Below are positions 1 to 9,423 of a DNA stretch of 64,000 nt, piece by piece. A model generated the notes under the pieces. That model worked only from the letters and a program-made list of their open reading frames with translations, did not search any database and was not told the DNA's origin. Numbering within the stretch: the stretch's first letter is position 1; the number at the start of each line of letters is the position of its first letter. Source of the stretch: Cyanobacteria bacterium RU_5_0 (GTDB lineage Bacteria > Cyanobacteriota > Cyanobacteriia > Elainellales > Elainellaceae); contig JAAUSF010000005.1 of assembly GCA_012033255.1 (NCBI GenBank), positions 48,289-112,288 on the forward strand, read 5' to 3'. The position numbers and the translations under genes were made by a program.

Positions 1-1284
1 CATTGGCTTAATCAACCGCAGCAGCGTTCGAGCAAGCGTGGATTTTCCGCAGCCAGATTCACCGACCAAGCCCAACGTTTCACCAGGATAAACATCAAAC
101 GATATTCCATTGACCGCCATGATGTAGCGACGAGTCTGCCCAAACATCCCTTTCACTGGAAAACCCACTTGCAGGGTATCTACTGACAGAAGAGGCGGCT
201 GCCGTTCTAATTCCACAAGACGCTGAAGAGTATCAGCCGTGCTGACTTCCGCATTGATCCGGAAAACTTGATCAATGCTTAGTGGCTTTTCCTGGATTGT
301 GATTTCTCCATCAGGAGTAGCCGTGACTTCCATGAAATCAGAGATCGTGGGGAGGGCACGAAGACGGCGATCGGGCTGTGGACGGCAAGCCAGTAGTCCT
401 TTCGTATAGGGATGCTGTGGATTAGAGAAAATTTCCCAGACAGTGCCATATTCGACAATTTTGCCTTGATACATGACGGCAACAGTATCCGCAATCTCAG
501 CAATAATACCGAAATCATGGGTAATAAAAATAATCGACATACCGCGACGATCGCGCAATTCCCGCAGCAAGTCCAGAATTCGTGCCTGTACAGTGACATC
601 CAGTGCGGTCGTTGGTTCATCCGCAATCAACAGGGCTGGGTTGCAACAAATTGCCATTGCAATCATTACCCGTTGAATTTGACCGCCCGATAGCTCATGG
701 GGATAGCGATCGAGAATCGCGTGTTTCTGCTGATTCACCTGTTTCAACAGGTCGCGCTCTGGTGGTTGAGTATCAGGATTCTGCTTATACCAGGCTTCCA
801 GGCAAATATCGCGCAAATCCTCATCCGCAGGTAATAGTTTTACTTCTTGCAGAAGATTCATGGCTTGCCGTCTGGCTTCGGCAGGCGGAACATCGGGATG
901 ATGCTGACGGATCGCCTCCATTAATTGGAAGCCGCAAGTATAGACCGGATTGAGGGAACTCATCGGCTCCTGAAAGATCATTGAGACTTTGCCGCCGCGA
1001 TACTGCTGCATCTTATCCGATCGCAAACGCAACAGATCAATCGGTTCAGACTGGGCTTCCTGTTGGCGGAACCAGACTTCACCTCCCGTCACTTTGCCCG
1101 GAGGCGGCACGAGTCCCATAATTGCCAGGGAAGATACTGATTTCCCTGACCCGGACTCCCCAACGATTCCTAAGGTCTGTCCTCGTTTAAGCTCAAACGA
1201 GATGCCATCGACCGCTTTGATGAGGCGTTCACCGATTGGAAATTCGACTTGGAGATTGCGAACGTCAAGAATGATATCACTCAT
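1..1284 (-). CDS. Oligopeptide/dipeptide ABC transporter, fused two-domain ATPase (partial)
   Basis: Cytoplasmic ATPase that powers peptide import, with both nucleotide-binding domains on one chain (DppD-DppF/YejF type). The reading frame runs from ATG at 1284 to the window edge (428 codons), so the C-terminal half of the second domain is missing. Domain 1 has Walker A GESGSGKS near residues 41-48, the signature LSGGQIQR near 196 and Walker B/D-loop DEPTTALD near 224. An oligopeptide-ABC C-terminal region follows. Domain 2 starts near 365, and its Walker A GESGCGKST lies near 408-416. No good Shine-Dalgarno precedes the ATG. Two peptide-binding lipoproteins at 16.4-20.4 kb are plausible partners but are not in the same operon. 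Exact substrate unknown. Confidence 0.93.
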   Translation of the reverse strand, partial: MSDIILDVRNLQVEFPIGERLIKAVDGISFELKRGQTLGIVGESGSGKSVSSLAIMGLVPPPGKVTGGEVWFRQQEAQSEPIDLLRLRSDKMQQYRGGKVSMIFQEPMSSLNPVYTCGFQLMEAIRQHHPDVPPAEARRQAMNLLQEVKLLPADEDLRDICLEAWYKQNPDTQPPERDLLKQVNQQKHAILDRYPHELSGGQIQRVMIAMAICCNPALLIADEPTTALDVTVQARILDLLRELRDRRGMSIIFITHDFGIIAEIADTVAVMYQGKIVEYGTVWEIFSNPQHPYTKGLLACRPQPDRRLRALPTISDFMEVTATPDGEITIQEKPLSIDQVFRINAEVSTADTLQRLVELERQPPLLSVDTLQVGFPVKGMFGQTRRYIMAVNGISFDVYPGETLGLVGESGCGKSTLARTLLRLIKPM

Positions 1285-1415
1285 GGGTCAAGGGAAAGCG
1301 CAAGTTGACTGAAACTGAAACCAGCATAAACTATAAATTTAGCTGGATTTTAACAGTCTCAGCCACCCCTATTTGTAATTGTTAGGATGTTTTTGCCCCA
1401 ACCCCGGCTCAAACT

Positions 1416-1544
1416 CTAGTTGTCATCTCCCTCATTCTCGTCATCAACGCCTTCCTGCTCCTGGTCTTCCTCAAGATCTTCGACTTCCTCCTGCTCAGGA
1501 ATGGCACAAGCGACAACCGAGGTAGATAACCTTAGCAGCAGCAA
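1416..1544 (-). CDS. Putative small acidic lipoprotein
   Basis: A short frame of about 42 codons between the ABC ATPase and the NUDIX gene. It begins with a leucine-rich stretch and a lipobox-like SVVAC, then continues as a very acidic tail of Glu, Asp and Gln (EQEEVEDLEEDQEQEG). The only start in reach is TTG at 1544, which lowers confidence. The bias toward E/D codons in one frame and the lipobox argue that it is more than chance. It would be exported and anchored in a membrane. No family recognised. The alternative is a decayed remnant. Confidence 0.35.
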   Translation of the reverse strand: MLLLRLSTSVVACAIPEQEEVEDLEEDQEQEGVDDENEGDDN

Positions 1545-1568
1545 AAGGGCGATCGACTTACAGCCAGG

Positions 1569-2195
1569 TCAATCAAACTCTGTTTGCCAATCAGGATGGC
1601 GATAGTGTTCAAATAGTCGATCGATCTGACTCGGCACAACGCGAGAGAGTGATAATTCTGGAATCTCTTGCTCTGCGAAGAACTCGGCTCCTTCCGTCTC
1701 AAAATTATCAGTCGCTGTTCCACCAATTAGGTCACATTGAAAAAACAGTTTGTAGACGTGGTGACGCAATGGTGGATGACCATGACGAGGATGATTGCGA
1801 TCGTAGAGTGCAACCAGTTTAACAACACGAGTTAGATAACCAGACTCTTCATACACTTCGCGGACGATCGCCTCACTCGGAGGTTCCCCCACATCCACCC
1901 ATCCCCCCGGTAATGTCCAGCGTCCCTCATCAAGCCGTTCCTTAACAAGCAAAATTTTTTGATCTTGAAACACGGCTCCTCGCACATCCACTTTTGGAGT
2001 GGCATACCCTGCTTCTTGGCTAAACAAATCAAGCACATAACTGGGTTCTACATCAGCATGAGTTGCCATGATCTCTGCTGCAATCTGGCGAATTTGATGA
2101 TAGCGTTGAATATCATAAGGATTTTCACTGTATGTTAGACCGTTCTGAACGATCGCTTGCAGTTTTTGTGCCCATTCTAGCCATTTGAGATTCAT
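1569..2195 (-). CDS. NUDIX hydrolase
   Basis: Hydrolyses a nucleoside diphosphate linked to another moiety; the substrate cannot be told from sequence. About 208 residues: an N-terminal helical NUDIX-associated domain (roughly 1-65, as in YjhB-like hydrolases), then the NUDIX fold. The NUDIX box GX5EX7REUXEEXGU is intact: it begins GWVDVGEPPSEA and continues REVYEESGY. The start chosen is ATG at 2195 (MNLKWLEW). The frame stays open up to 2267, but that extension is encoded by the repeat at 2204-2309 and reads as proline-rich nonsense. Monocistronic, minus strand like its neighbours. Confidence 0.9.
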   Translation of the reverse strand: MNLKWLEWAQKLQAIVQNGLTYSENPYDIQRYHQIRQIAAEIMATHADVEPSYVLDLFSQEAGYATPKVDVRGAVFQDQKILLVKERLDEGRWTLPGGWVDVGEPPSEAIVREVYEESGYLTRVVKLVALYDRNHPRHGHPPLRHHVYKLFFQCDLIGGTATDNFETEGAEFFAEQEIPELSLSRVVPSQIDRLFEHYRHPDWQTEFD

Positions 2196-2203
2196 AAGAT
2201 AAT

Positions 2204-2309
2204 GACAGCCACTTGGGTGAGGACGGGGTGCAGGGATGGAACCCCTGGCTGGGGGCGAAGCCCCCACACCCTCTTTAATCCCGATATCCTAACCTTTATG
2301 GCGACAGCC
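2204..2309. repeat. Palindromic MITE-like repeat, copy 1
   Basis: About 105 bp nearly identical to the element at 33383-33496. It shares the order gacagccacttggg, a central GC stem (tgggggcgaagccccca) and an inverted outer arm (gaggacgggg against cccgatatcctaacc). It sits directly upstream of the NUDIX start and supplies a false in-frame N-terminal extension. The right end is degenerate compared with copy 2. Confidence 0.8.
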
Positions 2310-2312
2310 ATA

Positions 2313-5300
2313 TCATTCGTGGTCTACAAGATCACAGAGATGACGATCGCTGTCTGCGACTTGAGGATTTGTTTGCAAATAATCTCGCATTGAATTGCAA
2401 CCATACGCTAATAGATCGAGGTTGAGGACTTGAGCCAAATTCCACAAGGTTGCAGTTCGGTCTTGGCTGGTGGATACCAATGTTTGACCATCTGGGCTAA
2501 AGGCAACACTCAAAACATCGCGATCGGGGGTTTGTCCACCGAAAGTATGCAGGATTGTGCCATCCGATCGCCACATCCTGATCCGACCGCCCAGTCCTGC
2601 GGCTACTAGCTTCTGACCATCCGGACTAAACGCCACCGTGAATAATTCATTACTCTGCCCCTTTAAGGTCATGTAGGCAGGGGTTTCCGGTTTATGTAGC
2701 CCATTAAGATGCCACAGTTTCGCCGTTCCATCCAGGCTGACTGCCGCTAAGGTATGACCATCGGAATTAAAGGCGATGGCTGTAATTGCATTTTCATATT
2801 CGTCGAGCGTGGAAGCGGCAAAAAATGTCTTAGTTCGATCGCTCCATCGCCAAAATTTGAGAGTACCCTGTCGATCGCCTGACACAATCTGTTGCCCATC
2901 AGGACTGAAGGCAATCGCGTAAATTTCATCGTCATGTCCGGTGAGCGTTTGCAACAGCGTTCCCTCGTGACTCCAAATCTTAATCGTTTGATCAGCGCTT
3001 ACCGAGGCGATCATTTGTCCATCGGGACTGAATACTACATTGAAAACGCGATCGTCGTGTCCCTGTAGAGGTTTGAGTAAGGTGCCATCCGATCGCCAAC
3101 GTTTAACGGTGTGATCCCAACTTCCAGTGGCTATTTGTTCACCATCCGGACTAAAGGCCACGCTGACAACCCGATCGCGGTGTCCTTCCAATGTTTTAAG
3201 CCAAGTACCATCTCGCCGCCAAAGGTTCACAGTTGTGTCTCGGCTAGCTGTGGCGATCGTTTCACCATCCGGACTAAAGGCAGAGGCATAAACAGCACCT
3301 CGATGTCCGGAAAAAACGGTCATCAACGGATGGTGCGATCGCCAGAGCATCACCGCACCATCCCATCCAGCAGATGCAACATCTCCATCCGGGCTGAAGG
3401 CGACCTCATGAATCGTATCGATCGATCCTTGCAACGTCTTCACTAATGTCCCAGTGGGTGTCCAGAGTTTAATCGTTTTGTCCCAACTGGCAGAAGCAAT
3501 TAACTGACTGTCAGCACTAAACGCCACTCGGTTAACGGCATCACTGTGTCCTTCCAATGTCTTGACTAACGTGCCATTCGTCTGCCAGAGCCGCACTCGT
3601 TTGTCAGCACTGCCCGATGCAATCCATTGTCCATCTGGACTGAAGGCAACTCCATTCACTTTGTCTGAATGCTGAAGAATTTTGTCGGGCTGAGATGGCT
3701 GATGCCGCGAATTCATACGCCACAGCATCACAGTATGATCCCAACTGGCAGATGCCATCCACTGTCCATCTGGGCTGAAGGCGAGATCATACACATCGTC
3801 ACGGTGTCCTGGCAATGTCGCATGAAACTGGAATTTGCCTGTGCTGTCTCGCTTCCAGAGTTTGATCGTTTGATCTTCACTGGCAGATGCCAACCACTGC
3901 CCATCTGGGCTAAATGCGACTGTCCACACGCTTGCCTGATGTCCGGCTAGAGTCGCTAACAGCGTTCCATCCAGGCTCCAAAGTTTGATCGTGCGATCGG
4001 CACTAGCAGACGCAATCTGTTGTCCATCTGGGCTAAATGCCAGTTTCCAAATTGCATCAGTGTGTCCTGCTAATGTGTTCAGCCTTTCGCCATTGCGCTG
4101 CCAAAGTTGAATCGTGTGGTCTTCTCCTGCGGCAGCAATCATATCGCCATTAGGACTAAAAGTGGCGGTATTGATGGCTCCATCCTCTACAACCAGACGA
4201 TTGTATTCTGATGTCCCAGAAACCGCTTGCCACAGTACTTCTTCGACTTGCAGGACAGTTTCAGCATCGACGTGATCTAAAGTTTGCAAGTGTAGCTTAG
4301 CTTTGATGGCTTCAATCAACGACTCTAATTTTTGATTGGAGACATAGAGCGCTTGCGAAGATGAGATGAGCGCTTGCACCTGACTGTCTTTCGCGCCTTG
4401 TTCGCTGGCAAGGAGCCGCTGGTATTGCCAGAATCCAGTAATCCCCCAACCCACGGCTAGCGCAAACTTTACCGTTAATCCGCCAATCATGAATCTCAGA
4501 AGAGCATTAGTTTTTCTCTCCTGTGCCAGTCGTCGTTGTTCTTCAGACAGTCGAGCTTCTACTTCTTTGAGGCGCTCAGCTTCCAATGCTTTCTGCATTT
4601 CCTGACGATCGAGTTGTTGACTGGCGGCTAAAAACTGGTAATCCAGATCGCTGAGGCTTTTTCCCTCTGACCACGTTTGAGCATCGCGCAATGCTTGTCC
4701 GCGTAATAATCGGGATTCATCCTGGCGATCGGATTTTATCCACGCTTCTAAAACTTGGGAATAGGGACGGAGATTTTTAAATTGCTGTTCAACCCAGTCC
4801 AAATTAAAAACGTCCTGATAAATCCGATTTTTGAGTTTAAGATATCCCTGATATTTAACGACTAAACCGCTCAGCAACAGTTCAATTTGTTCTCGGCTGT
4901 CATCCGATCGGATTTCGACTCCTTGTAAAAGCTGTTGATAAATTCTCAAGATGCGGTTGGCTTTCTGTTCGTTATGGAGAAGCCGATCGCGAATTGTTCT
5001 CAGATGTTCAGGCACATCTTGGGATTCCCACCGATGCACAATGCAAGACCGCACCAGATGAACCACGAGATCAGCAAGGATGGCTTGGCGATCGGCAATC
5101 GGAGCGATCACATCCACGATCGGGTTGCTGGTTCCATTGCCATTTTTATAGCTGTTACTGAATGCGTGTTTAGAACTTAAAGGGGGTAATGGGTTGCCGC
5201 GACGCTCTAACACGGCATTAGGAGGTAGATACCCTGTTACGCTGCGCTCGTTGGGTTGAGTAAATTCCCAATTTTTTAACTCTTGTGCTAACAGACCACA

Positions 5301-6041
5301 TAATTTTTGAGTGAGAAACGGTTGTCCCCCTGTCCAGGATAAGGTTTCTTTCAGAACGATTTGGGCCTCCAGTTCGCTTAACTCTAGCCCTGTCGTTAAT
5401 GGTCTGGCTTCGTGCAGTTTAAATCCATCCAGGGCGATCGCTTTACCAATATTGAATGGAGTGCGATTGCGATCTTGAATCAGATCAGAAGGAGTCGCAA
5501 CTCCAAAAATGGCGAACGTGATGCGGGTATAGTCTGGATGGGTGGCACGTTGGTTATAAAAGAATCGAATTAGCGCAAAAAAGTCATCAACTGGGAAGTT
5601 AAGGCTGAGAATACTATCAATTTCATCAACGAAGATAACCAATCGTTGGATGGGAAACTGAACTAATACAATCTCAGAAATAAATCGGCTTAAGCGTTGA
5701 ACCAGTGAAACATCATCCTGATCATGCCACCATGTTTTCAAGTTGACTTTATCAAGGAGCTTAAACCCAGACCATAGCTCTCCCGTGATGCCTTTATACC
5801 ACTGAGCAGGCGTTGTATTTTCGCTCCCCACCTGGGTCATATCGATCGTTGTACATAAAAATCCTTCTTGCTGGAGGCGATATCGAGTTTTAGCCAGCAA
5901 CGATGACTTTCCCATTTGTCGGGAATCCAGAACATAGCAGAACTCTCCTTGCTTAAGGGCGTTGTAGAGTTCTATATCGGCTTGTCGCTCCACATAATTT
6001 GGAGCATCCATCGCCAAAGTACCGCCAACCTGGTATTTCAT
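2313..6041 (-). CDS. AAA-like ATPase with 14 C-terminal WD40 repeats
   Basis: 1242 residues. The N-terminal AAA_35-type P-loop ATPase has Walker [10 protein letters not shown] at 40-48 and Walker B VIFVDEID near 136-142. A charged coiled coil (about 470-510) leads to one hydrophobic membrane-like segment near 513-535. From about 620 to the end there are 14 WD40 repeats, each recognisable by an F-S-P-D-G start and an S-x-D-x-T-(I/V)-x-L-W end, enough for two seven-bladed propellers. Such proteins resemble STAND-type sensors: a nucleotide switch plus a propeller that recognises a ligand. Stop to start spacing from the upstream gene (6054-8039) is 12 nt, so the two are probably co-transcribed. 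Ligand and output unknown. Confidence 0.9.
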   Translation of the reverse strand: MKYQVGGTLAMDAPNYVERQADIELYNALKQGEFCYVLDSRQMGKSSLLAKTRYRLQQEGFLCTTIDMTQVGSENTTPAQWYKGITGELWSGFKLLDKVNLKTWWHDQDDVSLVQRLSRFISEIVLVQFPIQRLVIFVDEIDSILSLNFPVDDFFALIRFFYNQRATHPDYTRITFAIFGVATPSDLIQDRNRTPFNIGKAIALDGFKLHEARPLTTGLELSELEAQIVLKETLSWTGGQPFLTQKLCGLLAQELKNWEFTQPNERSVTGYLPPNAVLERRGNPLPPLSSKHAFSNSYKNGNGTSNPIVDVIAPIADRQAILADLVVHLVRSCIVHRWESQDVPEHLRTIRDRLLHNEQKANRILRIYQQLLQGVEIRSDDSREQIELLLSGLVVKYQGYLKLKNRIYQDVFNLDWVEQQFKNLRPYSQVLEAWIKSDRQDESRLLRGQALRDAQTWSEGKSLSDLDYQFLAASQQLDRQEMQKALEAERLKEVEARLSEEQRRLAQERKTNALLRFMIGGLTVKFALAVGWGITGFWQYQRLLASEQGAKDSQVQALISSSQALYVSNQKLESLIEAIKAKLHLQTLDHVDAETVLQVEEVLWQAVSGTSEYNRLVVEDGAINTATFSPNGDMIAAAGEDHTIQLWQRNGERLNTLAGHTDAIWKLAFSPDGQQIASASADRTIKLWSLDGTLLATLAGHQASVWTVAFSPDGQWLASASEDQTIKLWKRDSTGKFQFHATLPGHRDDVYDLAFSPDGQWMASASWDHTVMLWRMNSRHQPSQPDKILQHSDKVNGVAFSPDGQWIASGSADKRVRLWQTNGTLVKTLEGHSDAVNRVAFSADSQLIASASWDKTIKLWTPTGTLVKTLQGSIDTIHEVAFSPDGDVASAGWDGAVMLWRSHHPLMTVFSGHRGAVYASAFSPDGETIATASRDTTVNLWRRDGTWLKTLEGHRDRVVSVAFSPDGEQIATGSWDHTVKRWRSDGTLLKPLQGHDDRVFNVVFSPDGQMIASVSADQTIKIWSHEGTLLQTLTGHDDEIYAIAFSPDGQQIVSGDRQGTLKFWRWSDRTKTFFAASTLDEYENAITAIAFNSDGHTLAAVSLDGTAKLWHLNGLHKPETPAYMTLKGQSNELFTVAFSPDGQKLVAAGLGGRIRMWRSDGTILHTFGGQTPDRDVLSVAFSPDGQTLVSTSQDRTATLWNLAQVLNLDLLAYGCNSMRDYLQTNPQVADSDRHLCDLVDHE

Positions 6042-6053
6042 AATGATTAATGG

Positions 6054-8039
6054 CTAGACACTACTCAGAACGACCCGATCGCGCCCCTCCCGTTTTGACT
6101 GCGAAAGGGCCTCCTCTGCCGCCGAAATTAGCATCTCTGAAGCGGATTGAGAATTAGGTACGATGCTGGCAATCCCTAGGCTCAGGGTAACAACCTGATC
6201 CGGAAAACCTCCAAACTTTGTCTGATCATGCGTCATTCCCAATGCCTTGACACTCATCCGAATCCGTTCAGCAATTTCGACGGCGGCGGTGGCATCCGTA
6301 TGCAGCAAAATGATGGCAAATTGAGTCCCGCTATAGCGACCCACGATTGGAGCTTGATGCTTGACACAATCTTGAATGGCGGTTGCAATCCGTTGAATGC
6401 AGATATCGCCAGCGAGATTACCATGAGCATCGTTGTAGAATTTGAAGTAGTCAATGTCACATAGAATCAGAGCTAGCTCCAATAGCTCTTCTGCCCATCG
6501 CTGCCAACTGGCATCCAGGAATCCATTGAAATGGCGTCGATTGACCAATTGAGTTAGTTCATCAATGTTTTCTGAGAGTTGGAGTTTTGATTCATCAAGT
6601 TCGAGTACAGGATTATCGAATCCGATCCCATCTACTAATTGCTGGCGGAAATAGAGACGATATAGCTCACAGCTAGGCTTCGCTTGGTTGCCATCCAATT
6701 GAACTAACCCTAAACTTTCGAGTTTATAAGCGGCGATCGCTTCCAAGTTCACCCCTCCCTCCGCCACAACCACCCGTTTCAGCGCCAAGGCTAAATTTGG
6801 CTCATCTCGCAGCCAGCCTAAGAGTGTTCGCAGGTGATGACCGTAAATTCCCGCTTGAGTCGGCGCAGATCCCAGTAGATCGTCGATCGTCATTTCCTGT
6901 TGCCAGAGATGATAGAGCGCCACATTGACGAGATAAGGATGTCCACCCACCATTTTCACCAATGGGATCAGGCAATTGGCTCCCTCTTCACCGATTGCCC
7001 AATCGAGTCGATATCGCTGGGCTAAGTCTTGGACTTGCTCTAACGTGAAAGGGGGGAGCCGAATCGATAATCCGACATTAAACGGGGATTGGTTGAGCTT
7101 CAGAGGAACATAAATCTCAGTGGAATGCACTAGCACTAGCCGCAGCTTTTGCCAGATTTCAACCTGCTTGGCTTGCTCATGCCAGAACCGCAGCATTGGC
7201 AAGAAATCCTGGGCGATGTCAGGATGCTCAAAAATGCGATCGACCTCGTTAATTGCCAGAAGCAAGGGTCTATGAATCTGCTCTAGCAAGTAATTCTCAA
7301 AGTAGATTTTGCAGCTAACCTTGCTACCCATGTCTTCATCCCAGTACTCATCTAACCGAGAATTCAGGTTTAACTGCCTGCCAACGTTGGCGCAAAACCA
7401 GCGCAAGAATCGATCAAACGACGTAAAAACGATGCCATCTGCTTCTCGTAAATCGATATAAACGGTTTCATAGGCTTGCGCTTTGGCATGAGTAATCACT
7501 CGACTTAATAGGGAGCTTTTCCCCATCTGTTTCGGTGCCCTGATGCGGATGACATACCCTGGATGAGCAATCCCATCGCAAGCAAGCTCTTCAACAGGAG
7601 GGCGACGGATGTAGAGCGGTGAGTTCAGTGGCACTGCACCACCCGGAAAGTTAATTTTTGCTGAGGCAGGAAGACTTGGGCGATTAGGCGTAGTCTCCTT
7701 GCTTGCAACGTTCGGGATCGATCGAACGGGTGCTCGACTCGATCGGTTCTGCTGATAATCGCCGATGACCAAATGCAGATTTTTTTTCGTAACCCGCTCT
7801 CCAAGAGATTGTGAAAGGCTATGCCATAACTGAGAACCGATCTCCTTGATGTAGACGCTACCATAACCACAATCTCGTGCCATTTCATCGTAGGTTCGCC
7901 CATGCCAAGATTGGCGCAGCACAAACCGCTCAGTAGAACTGAGTTGCCTAGATAGCAAAATCTGCTCGATTAGCTCCAGAGCCTCATCCAAGTCCATGGG
8001 GTGATTAAGAAGTTTAGGTAGATTCACGGAGGAATACAC
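6054..8039 (-). CDS. HTH (VMAP-like) - AAA ATPase - degenerate GGDEF protein
   Basis: 661 residues. Residues about 15-90 look like the winged-helix domain found at the N-terminus of vWA-MoxR-associated (VMAP) cyanobacterial proteins. An AAA_35 P-loop domain follows, with Walker [10 protein letters not shown] near 168-177. The C-terminus is a diguanylate cyclase fold: the first metal-site region DIDYFKFYNDAHG is kept near 528, but the signature loop reads RYSGTQF (near 566-571) instead of RYGGDEF. Two acidic or glycine catalytic positions are lost, so c-di-GMP synthesis is unlikely. A nucleotide-sensing or structural role is an inference. Start: GTG at 8039; ATG at 8000 (MDLDEAL) is a reasonable alternative. 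Confidence 0.85.
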   Translation of the reverse strand: MYSSVNLPKLLNHPMDLDEALELIEQILLSRQLSSTERFVLRQSWHGRTYDEMARDCGYGSVYIKEIGSQLWHSLSQSLGERVTKKNLHLVIGDYQQNRSSRAPVRSIPNVASKETTPNRPSLPASAKINFPGGAVPLNSPLYIRRPPVEELACDGIAHPGYVIRIRAPKQMGKSSLLSRVITHAKAQAYETVYIDLREADGIVFTSFDRFLRWFCANVGRQLNLNSRLDEYWDEDMGSKVSCKIYFENYLLEQIHRPLLLAINEVDRIFEHPDIAQDFLPMLRFWHEQAKQVEIWQKLRLVLVHSTEIYVPLKLNQSPFNVGLSIRLPPFTLEQVQDLAQRYRLDWAIGEEGANCLIPLVKMVGGHPYLVNVALYHLWQQEMTIDDLLGSAPTQAGIYGHHLRTLLGWLRDEPNLALALKRVVVAEGGVNLEAIAAYKLESLGLVQLDGNQAKPSCELYRLYFRQQLVDGIGFDNPVLELDESKLQLSENIDELTQLVNRRHFNGFLDASWQRWAEELLELALILCDIDYFKFYNDAHGNLAGDICIQRIATAIQDCVKHQAPIVGRYSGTQFAIILLHTDATAAVEIAERIRMSVKALGMTHDQTKFGGFPDQVVTLSLGIASIVPNSQSASEMLISAAEEALSQSKREGRDRVVLSSV

Positions 8040-8560
8040 GTTAATACTCTAATCCACCTTCCCACAGAGATGCAAGCCAAAACGAGTCGATCGCGGCTAA
8101 ACAAATCCAAGTTTTTTGAGCAGCAACAAACCACCACCTGAATACACCATGCTTCACTTAGAGTAATTAGCAGAAGCCACCCTAAGATAAGGTAATCACC
8201 CTGAGAGAGAATATTAGCTGTCTTATTGAACTAAAACTAGTTTTTATTCTTAAACTTTACATGATCTTTATAAGATGAACTCTAGGCTAAATCAAACCTC
8301 TGATAATTCACTTCGATAGCAGATTTTATCTACATTTTCCTGCTTTTTCAGGCTTATTTCGGTCTCATTGGGACGCTCATTAACGAGTAGTCTGTCATTT
8401 TTGTTTTGCGGAGTGCAGGGGTTTCACCGCTGCCTGGGGGCGTTGTCCCCATCCCCCATTACCCATCAAATCTTGCTTGATAGAGGGCGATCGTGTTTCC
8501 TCGGCTTGCTAGACCTCAACAGGTTCAGAGGTGGGAATCATCTCGCCATACTCCAACAGG

Positions 8561-8783
8561 TTGAGCAGAGGTGGGAATCATCGAAGGATCAATTTCAATC
8601 CCCAATCCTTGTGCCACCTGCATCCCGTAATGCACATCTGCACGGAAGAAATGGCAGAGTTGACGCATCTTAAAAATCTCGCCGTGCTTGGCTCAAGCTG
8701 CCCAAAATGTCTTGAACCAACCGTTGCTGTTCGTCTGGTTTCATGAGGCGATACAGATCTCCCGCTTGGGTATAATGCAACTA
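8561..8783 (-). pseudogene. Heme catalase remnant (C-terminal part)
   Basis: Translating the minus strand gives QAGDLYRLMKPDEQQRLV then a stop and frameshift. The next frame continues RQLCHFFRADVHYGMQVAQ and GLGIEID. These two blocks, in this order, match the C-terminal end of monofunctional heme catalases (QAGDLYR, then a late helix ending FxxADxxYGxxVAxGL). The rest of the gene is absent from the flanks, so this is a truncated, frameshifted relic rather than a functional gene. Confidence 0.7.
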
Positions 8784-8788
8784 AAATT

Positions 8789-8904
8789 ACAGCGATTTCC
8801 AGTAGGATGGACACTGCCCATCCGATCGTGAAACGCTCCATTGATCAAGCGTTGTGGGCGATGCCCACCCTACGATTTGTGGTTTATTGATTTGAAATTG
8901 CTGT
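8789..8904. repeat. MITE, terminal repeats ACAGCRATTTC
   Basis: About 116 bp with imperfect terminal inverted repeats: acagcgatttcc at the left and gaaattgctgt at the right. The internal hairpin is built from the gtagg/gtgggcatcgcccac type words common in cyanobacterial intergenic MITEs. No coding capacity. No clear target duplication. Confidence 0.65.
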
Positions 8905-8953
8905 AAGATGAAAAGCCGCTTGACTTGTCGAATCGCTAAATCTGATGCCACTA

Positions 8954-9067
8954 TATAGCAATCCCAAATCAATTGTGAGAAAACCCAAAGGGGTTTGGGG
9001 ACTTCGTCCCAAGGAGGGGGCACTGCCCCCTCCACCCCTTCTTACAAATGATTTAGGGCTGCTATAG
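8954..9067. repeat. MITE, TATAGC-ended family
   Basis: About 114 bp. The left end TATAGCAATCCCAAATCA mirrors the right end TGATTTAGGGCTGCTATA with a few mismatches. Two inner stems (gggtttggggacttcgtccc and agggggcactgccccct) make the RNA or ssDNA strongly foldable. It shares TATAGC ends with the element at 33383-33496. It lies just upstream of the T-box leader. Confidence 0.7.
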
Positions 9068-9094
9068 TTGTATTAATTCAATAACCCTTAAAGG

Positions 9095-9366
9095 CATTGA
9101 TGGGAACAAGTAGTTTCTGAGTCGGTGCAGAGCGAGTCAGGGACGGTGTAAGCCTGACCACACGGCAGAAATGAAGATCCTCCCTGAGCCGCCCTCCGAA
9201 CGAAGTGTTTTAATGTGACGATCGCTTTCAGTAGACAGGGACGTAGCCTGCACGTTATAGCGGGAAGTTCTTCCCAATCGGGAGTAACTGCAAAGATTGA
9301 AGTTGTAAGACTTCGATGAAATTGGGTGGTACCGCGCTCACCTCAGCGCCCCAATGTGGAGGTGTA
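9095..9366 (+). promoter_or_regulatory. T-box riboswitch leader, isoleucine specifier
   Basis: Hallmarks are present in order. The 5' word gggaacaagtag is at 9102-9112. The Stem I distal part has GCGAGTCAGGGACGG and GGTGTAAGCCTGAC (about 9131-9158). The specifier region atgaagATCctccctgagc puts an ATC (Ile) codon at 9177-9179. A Stem III-like hairpin GGGAAGTTCTTCCC is at 9262-9275. The T-box TGGTACCGCG is at 9327-9336, flanked by ATTGGG and CCCAAT arms and a gcgct/agcgc upper helix, forming the antiterminator/antisequestrator. TGGT in the bulge can pair with the ACCA end of uncharged tRNA-Ile. No terminator with a U-run follows. CACCTC (9339-9344) could instead pair with GAGGTG (9359-9364), so the mode (translational or other) is open. 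The ileS start is at 9424. Confidence 0.88.
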
Positions 9367-9423
9367 GAGTTTGCTATTTGCTAACTCTGCAAGGTTTCTA
9401 CATAGGAAGGGAGTGCGGTCAAG

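Larger units (their letters stand above)
8040..9094. other. Gene-poor decayed intergenic zone
   Basis: More than 1 kb with no intact gene. It holds a GC-rich palindromic fragment at about 8411-8462, a short direct duplication of ggtgggaatcat (about 8530 and 8570), the catalase remnant at 8561-8783 and two MITEs (8789-8904, 8954-9067). The A/T-rich stretch 8100-8340 probably contains the promoter of the minus-strand AAA pair, but no clear -35/-10 pair could be chosen. Confidence 0.7.

Noticed and set aside
2196..2267. Longer N-terminus of the NUDIX hydrolase
   Set aside because: The 24 extra codons lie within a MITE-like repeat found elsewhere in non-coding DNA.
3111..3950. Plus-strand open frames inside the WD40 gene
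   Set aside because: Periodic shadows of the repeated FSPDG codons on the other strand.
6325..6345. Active diguanylate cyclase site
   Set aside because: The motif reads SGTQF, lacking the Asp-Glu pair needed for catalysis.
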